Positions 22,833 to 31,247 of a DNA stretch of 34,961 bases are shown one piece after another. The notes under the pieces were generated by a model. That model saw only the letters and a list, made by a program, of their open reading frames with translations. It was not told the origin of the DNA and did no database searches. The position numbers and the translations under genes were made by a program. The stretch is from IMG/VR virus record IMGVR_UViG_3300029199_000016, positions 1 to 34,961 of that record; one strand, written 5' to 3'. This DNA comes from a virus. Each line of letters begins with the position of its first letter. Position 1 is the stretch's first letter.

Positions 22833-23392
22833 TGCAGGTTTCGGTCAAGATTACCGGATTGGACATGGCGCGAGCACGGCTTGCGGAGGTCAGTCGCCAG
22901 GTCGATCCGGTGCTGCGCGGTGCGCTGAACACCACTGCAACAAAGGCGCGCACAGTTCGCTATGTGAACCCTCTGCGCGGCTCGCTGACGCCGGTTTACA
23001 GCCGCCGAGCACTGCGCGTGAAGCGTGCGCGTGGTCGGCTTACCAACGCCCGAGTCATCCCGTCCAGCTCCGGTGTGCCCGTAACGCGGTATCTCGGCTG
23101 GGGCTACAGCAAGATCAGCGCGACCCGAGCCCGTATCTGGGTCAAGGGTCCGAAAGGGCACAAGGTCGCGGCAGGCTTCGTTAACCCGTCCAGCTTCAGC
23201 CGAATGCCATGGAGCACCCGCATCAAGGTGCGTGGCGCGCCGAAAGGCTTCTTGTCGCCAGCGCTTGGCCCATCGGTGGCGTACTGGTTCAAGCAACTCA
23301 CCGATGGCCAAACGATCCGCTGGACGAACATCTTCCTGCAACAGGAATTCGAGAAGCGGATCAGGCGAGAGATTGCAAAGGGGGCGCGATGA
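22832..23392 (+). CDS. tail completion protein (minor tail protein Z-like)
   Basis: This 186-residue protein resembles the prophage minor tail protein Z family. It has an N-terminal helix with TGLDMARARLAEVSRQVDPVLRGALNTTATKARTVR, a basic beta-rich middle (RIWVKGPKGHKVAAGFVNPSSF), and the C-terminal helix NIFLQQEFEKRIRREIAKG. It acts at the head-tail joint. The six upstream codons are shadow. The start overlaps the previous stop by one base. Confidence 0.75.
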   Translation: MQVSVKITGLDMARARLAEVSRQVDPVLRGALNTTATKARTVRYVNPLRGSLTPVYSRRALRVKRARGRLTNARVIPSSSGVPVTRYLGWGYSKISATRARIWVKGPKGHKVAAGFVNPSSFSRMPWSTRIKVRGAPKGFLSPALGPSVAYWFKQLTDGQTIRWTNIFLQQEFEKRIRREIAKGAR

Positions 23393-23823
23393 CCAAGGCC
23401 AGCGATATCAGCCAGGGCCTGCGCTCACGGCTTGAACAGATCAAGCCCGCCAACGGCTTCCACACCGAACTCCAGCGCGTTTACGGCCCAACGGAAAAAC
23501 CTACAGACAAAGCGCCGCTGCCACTCGCGCTAATCCGCCCGCAGCACGACGCCAAGACCAGCGCGGCCGGAGTGCAAGCGACGCGGGTGCGCACCTATGA
23601 GATCGAAGTCCAGTTCTCCAAAAGCGCGGATGAGGCGGCGCTATCGGCCGTGCACGTCGACATCCTTCGGGCGCTCGGCTTTGGCCAGGACCAGCCCGAA
23701 CGCAAATTCCCCGGCCTACTGGAAGAAGACGACCAGGCCGAATTTCGATTCGCCAGCGCTGGCGAAACCACCCACAGCATCACCCTCACCATCGGCGTGC
23801 TGTACGTCGAGAGCTACAACTGA
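23389..23823 (+). CDS. tail terminator protein
   Basis: This 144-residue protein fits the small tail-terminator (gpU-like) family in size and order: GLRSRLEQIKPANGFHTEL at the start, then RTYEIEVQFSKSADEAALSAVHVDILRALGF and HSITLTIGVLYVESYN. It caps the tail tube. The start shares ATGA with the previous stop; about 60 upstream codons are the shadow of gene Z. Confidence 0.7.
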   Translation: MTKASDISQGLRSRLEQIKPANGFHTELQRVYGPTEKPTDKAPLPLALIRPQHDAKTSAAGVQATRVRTYEIEVQFSKSADEAALSAVHVDILRALGFGQDQPERKFPGLLEEDDQAEFRFASAGETTHSITLTIGVLYVESYN

Positions 23824-23846
23824 CGGCCGCAGGCCAGGAGAACCCC

Positions 23847-24638
23847 ATGAGTCTGATGAACTACACCCAGCTGTTCCGCGGCCCGATCTTCGTTTCCGCG
23901 TGGCCGAACTGGAACTTCGAGGAAGTGTTCAAGCTGCAGAACGTTACCGCTGAACCGACCACGACCGAAATCACCATCAATGACCCGACCCGTATCGGGC
24001 TGCCGCCGCTGGACAGCGTGACCTCCACCAGCGAAATCAACCTGACCGGCGAGGCGGTCTCCTTCAGCCCTCGCGCCGCCGCTATTGCCATGTACGGTTC
24101 CGTCACCCAGGTGCCGAGCGGCTCGGTAGCGGGTGAGGAACATGCTGCCTATATCGATCGCGCGATCATGCTGGCCAACATCCCGCTTGAAGTCACTGCG
24201 GTGACCAGCGAGGACGGGGCGACCACCTATGCCCGCAACGTGGACTACGCGGTCGGCCCCTACGGCATTCGCATTCTGCCGGGCGCGCCGCTGGCCGCCG
24301 CCATCGCCGCCACCACTCCGCCGGAAGGTGAGCTGCGCAGCCTGCCGATCCTGGTGGACTACAGCTACCCGACCGTGGATGTCATCAAGCCATTCACCAC
24401 CGGCCAGAAGTTCTACCGCGTGATGACCGGCCAGACCAACGAAGGGGGCAACGGTGAGAAGCGCCGCATCCAGTGCTTCTACTGCAAGATCGCCCTCAAC
24501 GGCGGTGTGCCGCTGAACCAGGGGGCAGAGTTCGGCACCATCCCCGTGCAGATCAAACTGCTGGCCGACCCGAACATCATGGACGCCGACGAAGCCGCCA
24601 TGTGGCAGTGGGAAGTGCAGAACACGGCGGTGGCTTAA
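23847..24638 (+). CDS. major tail tube protein
   Basis: This 263-residue protein sits between the tail terminator and the chaperones, as tail tube genes do. It is beta-rich with repeated short strands (TEITINDPTRIGLPPLDSVTSTSEINLTGEAVSF), and a long loop near residues 120-170. It is the likely tube subunit around the tape measure. The GGAG box is correctly spaced. The assignment is by position and beta-rich content. Confidence 0.75.
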   Translation: MSLMNYTQLFRGPIFVSAWPNWNFEEVFKLQNVTAEPTTTEITINDPTRIGLPPLDSVTSTSEINLTGEAVSFSPRAAAIAMYGSVTQVPSGSVAGEEHAAYIDRAIMLANIPLEVTAVTSEDGATTYARNVDYAVGPYGIRILPGAPLAAAIAATTPPEGELRSLPILVDYSYPTVDVIKPFTTGQKFYRVMTGQTNEGGNGEKRRIQCFYCKIALNGGVPLNQGAEFGTIPVQIKLLADPNIMDADEAAMWQWEVQNTAVA

Positions 24639-24652
24639 TTCGCTGTGGTAGA

Positions 24653-24677
24653 TTCCCTCCCGTCAATTGGGAGGGAA
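24653..24677 (+). promoter_or_regulatory. hairpin covering the moron ribosome binding site
   Basis: TTCCCTCCC (24653-24661) pairs perfectly with GGGAGGGAA (24669-24677), with loop GTCAATT. The second arm is the Shine-Dalgarno region of the ATG at 24682. An extended -10-like TGGTAGATT (24646-24654) would place a start near the end of the first arm. Confidence 0.6.
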
Positions 24678-24681
24678 CCTT

Positions 24682-25287
24682 ATGCAATGCCCTGCTTGCA
24701 GTCACGTCGCCGCTGAGCCGGAGTTTGGGCAGCCAGCCAAGTGCCCTCAGTGTGGCGCGTTTTACGAGAAGGCGCTCATTGCCCGAGCCAAGAAGGCTGA
24801 ATTGCTCTATCAGGAAGCTGAGCGAGCCGAGCGGAAGCGAAAAGTCGACGCTGCCGTGAGGCCGGCAAGAAAAGTTGCTGGAACAAGCTGGCGGGTACTC
24901 GCTGCGTTTACACGAAGCCAATTGTTCGGCGCCTCAGTGTTGATCGCTGCGGTAACTGCTGGCGCAGTGCTGCTTGTCACGCGAGATGGAGAAAGGCCTA
25001 TACAGCCGGCAAAGGCAAGCCCAGCTCCGCCTAGCGAGTATGTCGTCATTCGGGTCGGGCAGCGGTCTGTCGAGTCGAGGTTGAAAGACGCAGATTCGGC
25101 GAAGTTCCGGAATCAGTTCGTTGGTAAATCGGGCGTTCCGTGTGGAGAGGTCAACGCCAAGAATGGGTTCAGCGCCTATAACGGTTTCAAGCGTTATATA
25201 GCTTCGGGTGGCGGGGTTTCCGTTGTCGAAGGAGAAATGCCTGGAGCTGAGTTTGAGGAAGCCTGGTCAAGGCTATGCTCCAAATAG
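24682..25287 (+). CDS. moron: zinc-ribbon, single-TM protein
   Basis: A 201-residue protein that interrupts the tail operon. It has an N-terminal zinc ribbon (C3-x2-C6 ... C21-x2-C24), a helical KRKVDAAVRPARK linker, one membrane segment (SQLFGASVLIAAVTAGAVLLV, about 79-99) and an external C-terminal domain (RVGQRSVESRLKDADSAKFRN ... CGEVNAKNGFSAYNGFKRYI). That domain recurs in small proteins of Pseudomonas and Xanthomonas prophages. It is flanked by the RBS hairpin and an intrinsic terminator, marking it as an independent unit. Superinfection exclusion or host-envelope change is a plausible role (inference). Confidence 0.75.
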   Translation: MQCPACSHVAAEPEFGQPAKCPQCGAFYEKALIARAKKAELLYQEAERAERKRKVDAAVRPARKVAGTSWRVLAAFTRSQLFGASVLIAAVTAGAVLLVTRDGERPIQPAKASPAPPSEYVVIRVGQRSVESRLKDADSAKFRNQFVGKSGVPCGEVNAKNGFSAYNGFKRYIASGGGVSVVEGEMPGAEFEEAWSRLCSK

Positions 25288-25302
25288 ATACGTGTGTCCA
25301 CG

Positions 25303-25324
25303 AGCCCGCTTCGGCGGGTTTTTT
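25303..25324 (+). terminator. intrinsic terminator of the moron unit
   Basis: CCCGC (25305-25309), TTCG tetraloop, GCGGG (25314-25318) and six T (25319-25324). It follows the moron stop by 15 bp and stands ahead of the chaperone gene, so late transcripts must read through or be antiterminated. Confidence 0.75.
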
Positions 25325-25342
25325 ATTGCCCAAGGAAAAGTC

Positions 25343-25708
25343 ATGTCAGACCTGCAAATCCTGTTTCCTGAGCCGGTCACTGTTGAGGTGATGGGCCGTG
25401 ACGTGCAGATCCTGCCGGTGAAGCTTCGGCACTTCGAGCGCTATGGCAAATCGGCTGGCGCACTGGTCGAGCTGTTCAGCCAGGCCAGCGTGCAGCAAAT
25501 CAACCGCTACGCCGCCACGCACAGCCGCGAACTGCGCCGGGTGCTGCTCGTGACCACCAGCCTCAAGCGCTGGCAACTGTGGTTCATACCGGCAACCGTC
25601 TCGGTACAACTGATGGTCGAGGTGGTGCGGGTCAACTCCAGTTTTTTCGGCGAAGCCCTGCCGGCAATGGTAAGGGCGCTGAGTGGGGAGTTGTCGTCCA
25701 ACGTCTGA
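25343..25708 (+). CDS. tail assembly chaperone, short form (gpG-like)
   Basis: This 121-residue protein stands between tail tube and tape measure, where siphophages carry two chaperone frames. It is rich in hydrophobic strands (VTVEVMGRDVQILPVKLRHFERYGKSAG) and is basic/helical at the end. The first 102 codons are shared with the longer frameshift product. The ATG at 25343 has an AAGGAA box; the 45 upstream codons are shadow. Confidence 0.8.
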   Translation: MSDLQILFPEPVTVEVMGRDVQILPVKLRHFERYGKSAGALVELFSQASVQQINRYAATHSRELRRVLLVTTSLKRWQLWFIPATVSVQLMVEVVRVNSSFFGEALPAMVRALSGELSSNV

Positions 25709-25914
25709 TTGGCGCGGGGCATGCGCTGGCTGCCGTGCAGGACTTCACCCTGCCACAGATTGAGACTTTTCTCGCTGCCATCGACCAAGAGGAGCGTGCC
25801 GCGAATCGCGTGGCGCTAATCACCGCGCGTGCGGCAAAGGCGAAGGAAGCAGATTTCAAACGAATGCTGAGGAAATATGCTGATGGCCAAGGTAACGACG
25901 CAGCTGGTGATTGA
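25343..25914 (+). CDS. tail assembly chaperone, -1 frameshift product (gpGT-like)
   Basis: A -1 shift at T TTT TTC (25642-25648) would join the first 102 codons to the second frame ending at 25914, giving about 190 residues. The second part (GHALAAVQDFTLPQIETFLAAI, ending AKEADFKRMLRKYADGQGND) has the helical look of gpT-type ends. A stem GCCCT/AGGGC starts 6 nt after the slip site. The order G, then GT by a -1 slip, before a tape measure is standard in siphophages. Confidence 0.75.
25642..25648 (+). promoter_or_regulatory. -1 ribosomal frameshift site
   Basis: The heptamer T TTT TTC is in the frame of the short chaperone gene (Phe-Phe). Both the P-site and the A-site codons re-pair after a -1 slip. 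The stem at 25655-25677 lies at a suitable distance. Confidence 0.75.
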
Positions 25915-28018
25915 CGGTAAGAACAACTCCAAGCGCGCTTTCGATGAGGTGAACTCGCAGCTTGAAACGATGAACAGGCAGCTGGCCAGCGCCGGGAAAG
26001 CGCTGATCGGCGTGTTCTCGGTGTCGGCGTTGACCGGTGCTGTACGCGGCATTGCAAACGCCGCCGATAGCTACAACCTGATGAACGCTCGTCTGAAGCT
26101 AGCGACCAGCTCTCAGGAAGAGTTCAACACCGCACAGTCCGAACTGCGACGCATCGCCACTGCAACACAGGCGCCTCTTGAGTCCCTTGCAACCCTTTAC
26201 CAGCGCATCAGCCGTCCGTTGCAAGAGGCCGGGCGAAGCCAGAAGGACATTCTGGCGGTCACCGAGGCTGTCGCAACATCGTTCCGCGTCTCCGGTGCAA
26301 GCGCGCAGGAAGCCGAGAACGGCGTCATTCAATTTGCGCAGGCACTGGGCGCTGGTGCGCTACGTGGGGAAGAGTTCAACTCTGTCGCGGAGCAGGCGCC
26401 CCGCCTCATGCAGGCGCTCGCCGATTCGTTGAACGTCCCGATCGGCTCGCTGAAGGAGATGGCGTCGCAGGGTTTGCTTACCGCCGACGTGGTGACCACT
26501 GCCCTGGTCGAGCAACTCGCCGTGCTGCGCGCAGAGGCCGAAAGCCTGCCAGAAACTGTCGGCGGCGCCATGACCGCCCTGTCTGATCGTTGGAATGAAG
26601 CGATCGGCAAGGCTGATGTGGAGCCACTGATTGAAGCGATCAACAGCCTCGGCGATACACTCGGCGATCCTGTGGTTGTCGACAACCTGGTCAAACTTGC
26701 GTCTGCGCTGGCCACCCTGGCCGGCTCAGCAGTTGATGGCGCCTCCGAGTTTGTTGACCTCGGGCAGCGCATTGCTTTCGTTGCAGCAAACGCCACAGGT
26801 ATGGTCACTGAGCTGGACAAGGTCGACCAGCAAATTGCTGATATCGACCGCAGCTTGTCCGGCACTGGTTTGAACACGACGTTAGCCGGCATGTGGTTCA
26901 GTGAGGACGAACTGAAAGCCAAGCGCGAAGCCCTGGTAGCTTTCCGCGCCGCGATTGTTGAACAGCAGACAGGCATGAGCGCTGAGCTGAGTGCCGCCGC
27001 CGCTGCCGCAGCGGCTCAGGCGGAAGCGGAGCGCGAAAAGGAAATCAGTTCCCGCAACACCTACATCGCCGAACTCAAATCCCAGCAGGATCGCCTGGTG
27101 AAGTCATCGGAGGCTGCCGCCAAGGCACTGGTAGCCGCTGAGAAGAAGGCCAACAGCGAACTTGAGAAGGTTCGCAGCAAACGCCTTGATATCGAAAAGC
27201 GATACCAGGAAGCCATTGCTGGCATGAGCGCTGGCGGTGAGGCGTCGTACGGTGCTGCACAAACGCTAAAGGTCGGAGCGCGTGAAGCGTTGCGCGCTGG
27301 TGACGTCGAAGGCGCGCAAGCGCAGGCGCAGGCGGCTCTCAAGATGCTTGAGGAACTGCGTGCAGCAGGCGCCAACACCTACGGCTTCGAAGGTTTCATT
27401 GGCGAGCTGCGCGACATTGAGCTCGCCGCCAATGACATCGAGCAGAGCCGTGCCGAGCAGAAGATCGCCGACATCAAGCAGGAAATGCTGAGCCTCAAGT
27501 CAGCGGCTGCCGAGCTGCAGGACATGCCGGTCAGCGTCAAGATGGATGACGCTGCTCTGGCGCAGGTTCAATCGGCGCTCGATGCTTTAGCCAAGCGCGA
27601 GATCATCGTGCAGGTCGGTGCACAGTACGACTTCAGCCAGCCCTACACCTTGCAAGACCCTGGCCCGGAGCCGGCGGGCTATGCGACGGGTGGCTATATC
27701 CGCGGGCCTGGCACCGGTACCAGCGACAGCATTCTCATGTATGGCTCGAACGGCGAGTACATGATCAATGCCGCTGCGGTGCGCAAGCTGGGCGTGCCAT
27801 TCCTGAACATGATCAACCAGGGCATCGTTCCGCCATCCATTCCGCGCTTTGCCGAGGGCGGTCTGATCGGCCAGGTAGCGAGCATGGAGCCGCACATGCC
27901 AAGGCTTGGGGTTATCGACTTCAAGCTAGGGGGCGACACCTACCAGTTGTACGCAGCTGCCAACCAGGTCGACCCGCTACGCGCCGCGGCGCGGAAGTTT
28001 GGCCGCACTCACCGATAA
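25883..28018 (+). CDS. tape measure protein
   Basis: This 711-residue protein is the longest tail gene and starts with the TMP N-terminal pattern: TTQLVIDGKNNSKRAFDEVN, YQRISRPLQEAGRSQKDILAVTEAVATSFRVSGASAQEAENGVIQFAQALGAGALRGEEF. The middle is long alpha-helical coiled coil (residues 340-530), and the end has YATGGYIRGPGTGTSDSI and RFAEGGLIGQV repeats. It sets tail length and helps DNA entry. The ATG at 25883 is preferred over 25877, because the TGAGGA box is nine bases before it. Confidence 0.93.
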   Translation: MAKVTTQLVIDGKNNSKRAFDEVNSQLETMNRQLASAGKALIGVFSVSALTGAVRGIANAADSYNLMNARLKLATSSQEEFNTAQSELRRIATATQAPLESLATLYQRISRPLQEAGRSQKDILAVTEAVATSFRVSGASAQEAENGVIQFAQALGAGALRGEEFNSVAEQAPRLMQALADSLNVPIGSLKEMASQGLLTADVVTTALVEQLAVLRAEAESLPETVGGAMTALSDRWNEAIGKADVEPLIEAINSLGDTLGDPVVVDNLVKLASALATLAGSAVDGASEFVDLGQRIAFVAANATGMVTELDKVDQQIADIDRSLSGTGLNTTLAGMWFSEDELKAKREALVAFRAAIVEQQTGMSAELSAAAAAAAAQAEAEREKEISSRNTYIAELKSQQDRLVKSSEAAAKALVAAEKKANSELEKVRSKRLDIEKRYQEAIAGMSAGGEASYGAAQTLKVGAREALRAGDVEGAQAQAQAALKMLEELRAAGANTYGFEGFIGELRDIELAANDIEQSRAEQKIADIKQEMLSLKSAAAELQDMPVSVKMDDAALAQVQSALDALAKREIIVQVGAQYDFSQPYTLQDPGPEPAGYATGGYIRGPGTGTSDSILMYGSNGEYMINAAAVRKLGVPFLNMINQGIVPPSIPRFAEGGLIGQVASMEPHMPRLGVIDFKLGGDTYQLYAAANQVDPLRAAARKFGRTHR

Positions 28019-28028
28019 CGGGGCACCC

Positions 28029-28526
28029 ATGTCATTGACCATCATGCTCGGCGGCGTGCCGATCGTGGCGCACGCGGGTGCGCCGGAACAAAGCGAAGAG
28101 GCCATCGGCGGCAGCACCGTGCTCCGTATGAGCGATGGCGCGGCAGCCAAGATGCAGCATTGGCAGAAAACGGCCGGAACCATCACCGGCACGGGCCTGA
28201 TGCCACCCGGGCTGGATGGTTTGGACTTCAGCCAGCCGCTCGAGCTGCGCAGCATGCAGGTGAGCAACATCGTCGGGCCTGGCCCGGCGTTCACGCTCAC
28301 CAGCACGCCACGGCCGGACCTGGCGCCGTGGGCGCACGCCTTCTTGGCAGGGCGCTGGGTGCGCACCCCGTGCGTAACCAACGAGGGAGTGGTGACCGTC
28401 ACTGCCGTGGCAGGTGCTACCGATTACCAAGTGTCCTGGTTGCCTGTGTACTCGGTATTTGCCACCAAACCGCCGAAGTCGCAGTCGTCCGCGCACACCT
28501 GGTCCATCACCTGGGAAGAAACCTAA
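28029..28526 (+). CDS. minor tail protein, tail tip
   Basis: This 165-residue protein follows the tape measure. It is beta-rich: SLTIMLGGVPIVAHAGAPEQSEEAIGGSTVLRMSDG, then RPDLAPWAHAFLAGRWVRTP and a C-terminal VSWLPVYSVFATKPP. Small proteins in this position make the distal-tail ring. The family is not recognised with confidence. Confidence 0.6.
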   Translation: MSLTIMLGGVPIVAHAGAPEQSEEAIGGSTVLRMSDGAAAKMQHWQKTAGTITGTGLMPPGLDGLDFSQPLELRSMQVSNIVGPGPAFTLTSTPRPDLAPWAHAFLAGRWVRTPCVTNEGVVTVTAVAGATDYQVSWLPVYSVFATKPPKSQSSAHTWSITWEET

Positions 28527-30295
28527 TGCTCAACGCCTCGCCTCTAAACAGCGCGCCGCTGAACTCGCTGGGCGTGGCGTCGCAGCACAACGTCATCATC
28601 ATCGTGGGGCCGGGGCAGACGCCGCCAGAACCCCAGCCGGGAGAAACGCTGGTCCCTGGCGCGAGCAGCTACGTTTGGGCGCTGCGCGTGCTGGTGGGCG
28701 GTGTGGACCTGACGGCGCAACTGACAGGCACGGTCACGGTGGATCGGGAGGAGGGCGCGGCCGGGATTGCTGGCTTTGACCTGCATATCGCGCCGGGCGT
28801 TGCCGTCGTGCCGCCTGACTGGAAGGGCCGTCCGGTCACGATCGACTACATCAGTACGAGCCAGGGGGAAACCACCGAGGCGCGCCGCTACACCGGCCAG
28901 ATCAGTATCGCCAACTGGAACTCGGTCAAGCGGGTGCTGAGCTGCGAATGCTCCGACCAGCTGCAGCAGCGGGTAGAGGGCATGACCGTGTCCGCAATTG
29001 ACGCGCTGGTCGGCGGGTACTGGTCGCCGGATGTGTTCGAACCGGTCGAGGGTCGCAGCCATTGGGACTATGCCAGCGAGCGTCTCAGCACCCGGACCGC
29101 CAGTCTCGATTGCTCGCCGCACGGCGTCATGCGCGTGACGAACTGGTACGCCGCCGCGCCTGACTTCGTGTTCGGTCCTGGCGCCACGCTGTATCAGTCG
29201 GTAGAACTGCAGCAGGGTGACCTGGATCGCACCACAAACCGAGTCGAGATCGAATTTAGCTACCGCTACAGCCGGCTGTGGCAGCGCAACAAGAACTACA
29301 GCTGGCAGTCTCCGGTGACTCAGGGGCAGACGGGGCTTGGCGGCTTCTGCCTTTGGCGTGCCAATAGTCACGAGCTGCCCACTAAGGAAATGATCGAGGA
29401 CGCCGCCAGCGGCAACGGCGAGACGCTGATCAGCCCGGACTACTACTCGCTGCCGCTGACCATGGCCGATCCATGCGGTGACGGCGCGCCCTGGCAAAAC
29501 ACCTTTGATGATCTGCTGCTCGGCGTCAGCTGGGTCGGCGCGCGTCGCTGGGTGCAGACGGTGACCGAAACCTACAGCCTGACCCTGGCAACAACTGCCG
29601 GCGAGGCTGAGGCGTCGCGGGTCGTACAGCGCGCAGGCTACACCGTCGACATCGAGGACGACCGCGCGCAGGAATGGACGGACGAACCCATCCTCGGCGG
29701 CAACAGCGGCAGCAGCGATCTCGAAGACGACGCCAGGCGCGATGCTGCGCTCAACGTGGCGCTGCACATGGGCAATACCGAGATCATCGCCGCGCACCGC
29801 GAGGCCGCGCTCCCCTGGCAGGTGCCGACCAGCCTCGCGCTGGGCATCGACCTGATACATACGCTGGAACTCAACGACCAGGGCGCACACGCCATCGGCA
29901 AGTGTCGCCGCGTCGTGGACAGCTTCAACCTGGCCAGTGGCGAGGCGATCACCACGCTGAGCATCGCCGTGATGCGCGGCGGCGGTGTGAGTGATCCGCT
30001 GACGCTTCCCGAGCGAATCGGCTCTGGCAGCACGGGCGGCGGCGGCGGCGGGGATTCTGCTCCATCCAACGACCTGCCGACTCAGCTCGGCGGACGCCTG
30101 AGCTCGCCGGCTTACGACGACGCACTGGAAGGCTTCGCCGGCAACTACTCGTCCGTGACGCCTGGGCTCGACCTGTTCCCGCGACGGATGGACGCCGTGA
30201 CTGACGAGATACCCGCCGAAGACCGCGATGAGCGGCAGCTTTCCAGCGAAACGCTGTACCGCGTCGGCATCCCGAACAACACCCTGGAGCTCTGA
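28526..30295 (+). CDS. tail tip / central hub protein
   Basis: This 589-residue protein shares one base with the preceding stop. The N-terminal third is beta-rich (VWALRVLVGGVDLTAQLTGTVTVDREEGAAGIAGFDLHIAPG) and resembles hub proteins of siphophages. The middle is a mixed domain (EIEFSYRYSRLWQRNK). The C-terminal part has a Gly-rich linker (STGGGGGGDSAPSNDLP) before a last small domain. It is probably the central hub or distal tail protein. Confidence 0.7.
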   Translation: MLNASPLNSAPLNSLGVASQHNVIIIVGPGQTPPEPQPGETLVPGASSYVWALRVLVGGVDLTAQLTGTVTVDREEGAAGIAGFDLHIAPGVAVVPPDWKGRPVTIDYISTSQGETTEARRYTGQISIANWNSVKRVLSCECSDQLQQRVEGMTVSAIDALVGGYWSPDVFEPVEGRSHWDYASERLSTRTASLDCSPHGVMRVTNWYAAAPDFVFGPGATLYQSVELQQGDLDRTTNRVEIEFSYRYSRLWQRNKNYSWQSPVTQGQTGLGGFCLWRANSHELPTKEMIEDAASGNGETLISPDYYSLPLTMADPCGDGAPWQNTFDDLLLGVSWVGARRWVQTVTETYSLTLATTAGEAEASRVVQRAGYTVDIEDDRAQEWTDEPILGGNSGSSDLEDDARRDAALNVALHMGNTEIIAAHREAALPWQVPTSLALGIDLIHTLELNDQGAHAIGKCRRVVDSFNLASGEAITTLSIAVMRGGGVSDPLTLPERIGSGSTGGGGGGDSAPSNDLPTQLGGRLSSPAYDDALEGFAGNYSSVTPGLDLFPRRMDAVTDEIPAEDRDERQLSSETLYRVGIPNNTLEL

Positions 30296-30687
30296 TGAGA
30301 TACGTCAACAACTACCGCGAGGCGATCGAACTCACGGCCTGGGCGACGAATGCCGCCTTGTCACTGCCGGATGGCGATTACCGGCTGACACTCACCAGCG
30401 CCGAGGGCGACCGCTGGGAAATCGTCGATGCCTCCGTCGTCGCTGGGGTTGCCACCCTGGTACGCGCCCGGGAGGGGACATTGGATCAGGACTGGCCCGC
30501 CGGGAGCAGCATTTACTGCGACGTCACGGCGGGGCAGCTCAACGACCTCCTGGCGCGCATCGAAGACCTGCAGCAGCGGGTCACGGCCCTGGAGGGCGGC
30601 AGCGCTCCTGACGGGGCGCTGGCCGACAAAAGCGGCAATTTACTCGTCGATGGCGAGGGCAATTTTCTGACTACGGAGATCGCGTAA
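30295..30687 (+). CDS. small tail-tip protein
   Basis: A 130-residue protein. The N-terminal part is beta-rich (YRLTLTSAEGDRWEIVDASVVAGVATLVRAREGT, residues 30-65), then a helix LNDLLARIEDLQQRVTALEGG with coiled-coil character, and a short end (SGNLLVDGEGNFLTTEIA) of the type seen at the ends of phage fibre proteins. It shares one base with each neighbour. Confidence 0.6.
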   Translation: MRYVNNYREAIELTAWATNAALSLPDGDYRLTLTSAEGDRWEIVDASVVAGVATLVRAREGTLDQDWPAGSSIYCDVTAGQLNDLLARIEDLQQRVTALEGGSAPDGALADKSGNLLVDGEGNFLTTEIA

Positions 30688-31247
30688 TGGCAACGGTGCA
30701 GCACATTTACGAAGGGCACGGCGCGCCTGCGCCTGAGTTGCTGGTCGAGACCGGCACTCACTATGTCAATCTGGACACGGAAGATCAGTACCTGGCCGTT
30801 GCGTTCCGCGATGTGGAGGGCGGCCCCATCACCGAAACGAGATGGACGCCTCTTGAGCGTGCGCCTGAAGAGGGCGGTAGCTACGTCGAGGGCGGGGCAT
30901 GGCTGAACGTCTATCCCCGGGGCTCGTCCCGCGCCCACGGTTATACAGTCTGGCAGCCGATCGACACGCCTCACCTGGAATTTCCGGACCTTGCCGGCTA
31001 CCCCGGCGCTGCGCAGATCACCGCGCAGGACTACCTGCTCACGGTCAGCAATCCGGCGAACGGCCTGATCCTCGAGAACGTCACCGCTGAACTGGTGTGC
31101 GGCGCGACGCTCACCCCGGTGCCGGACTCGCCAGGCAGCTATCAGATGGAACTCCCCGTTGCCAGCGTGATGCTTCAACTGCGGCGCCTGGATGCGGGGC
31201 CATGGGTGTTGCTCGTGCATAGCCTGCCTGGCGTAGTGACGCCCTGA
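30687..31247 (+). CDS. tail-tip or fibre-associated protein
   Basis: A 186-residue all-beta protein (YVNLDTEDQYLAVAFRDVEGGPITETRW, YLLTVSNPANGLILENVTAELV). It shares one base with the previous gene and one with the next, which shows a tightly coupled tail-tip operon. No family is recognised. Confidence 0.6.
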   Translation: MATVQHIYEGHGAPAPELLVETGTHYVNLDTEDQYLAVAFRDVEGGPITETRWTPLERAPEEGGSYVEGGAWLNVYPRGSSRAHGYTVWQPIDTPHLEFPDLAGYPGAAQITAQDYLLTVSNPANGLILENVTAELVCGATLTPVPDSPGSYQMELPVASVMLQLRRLDAGPWVLLVHSLPGVVTP

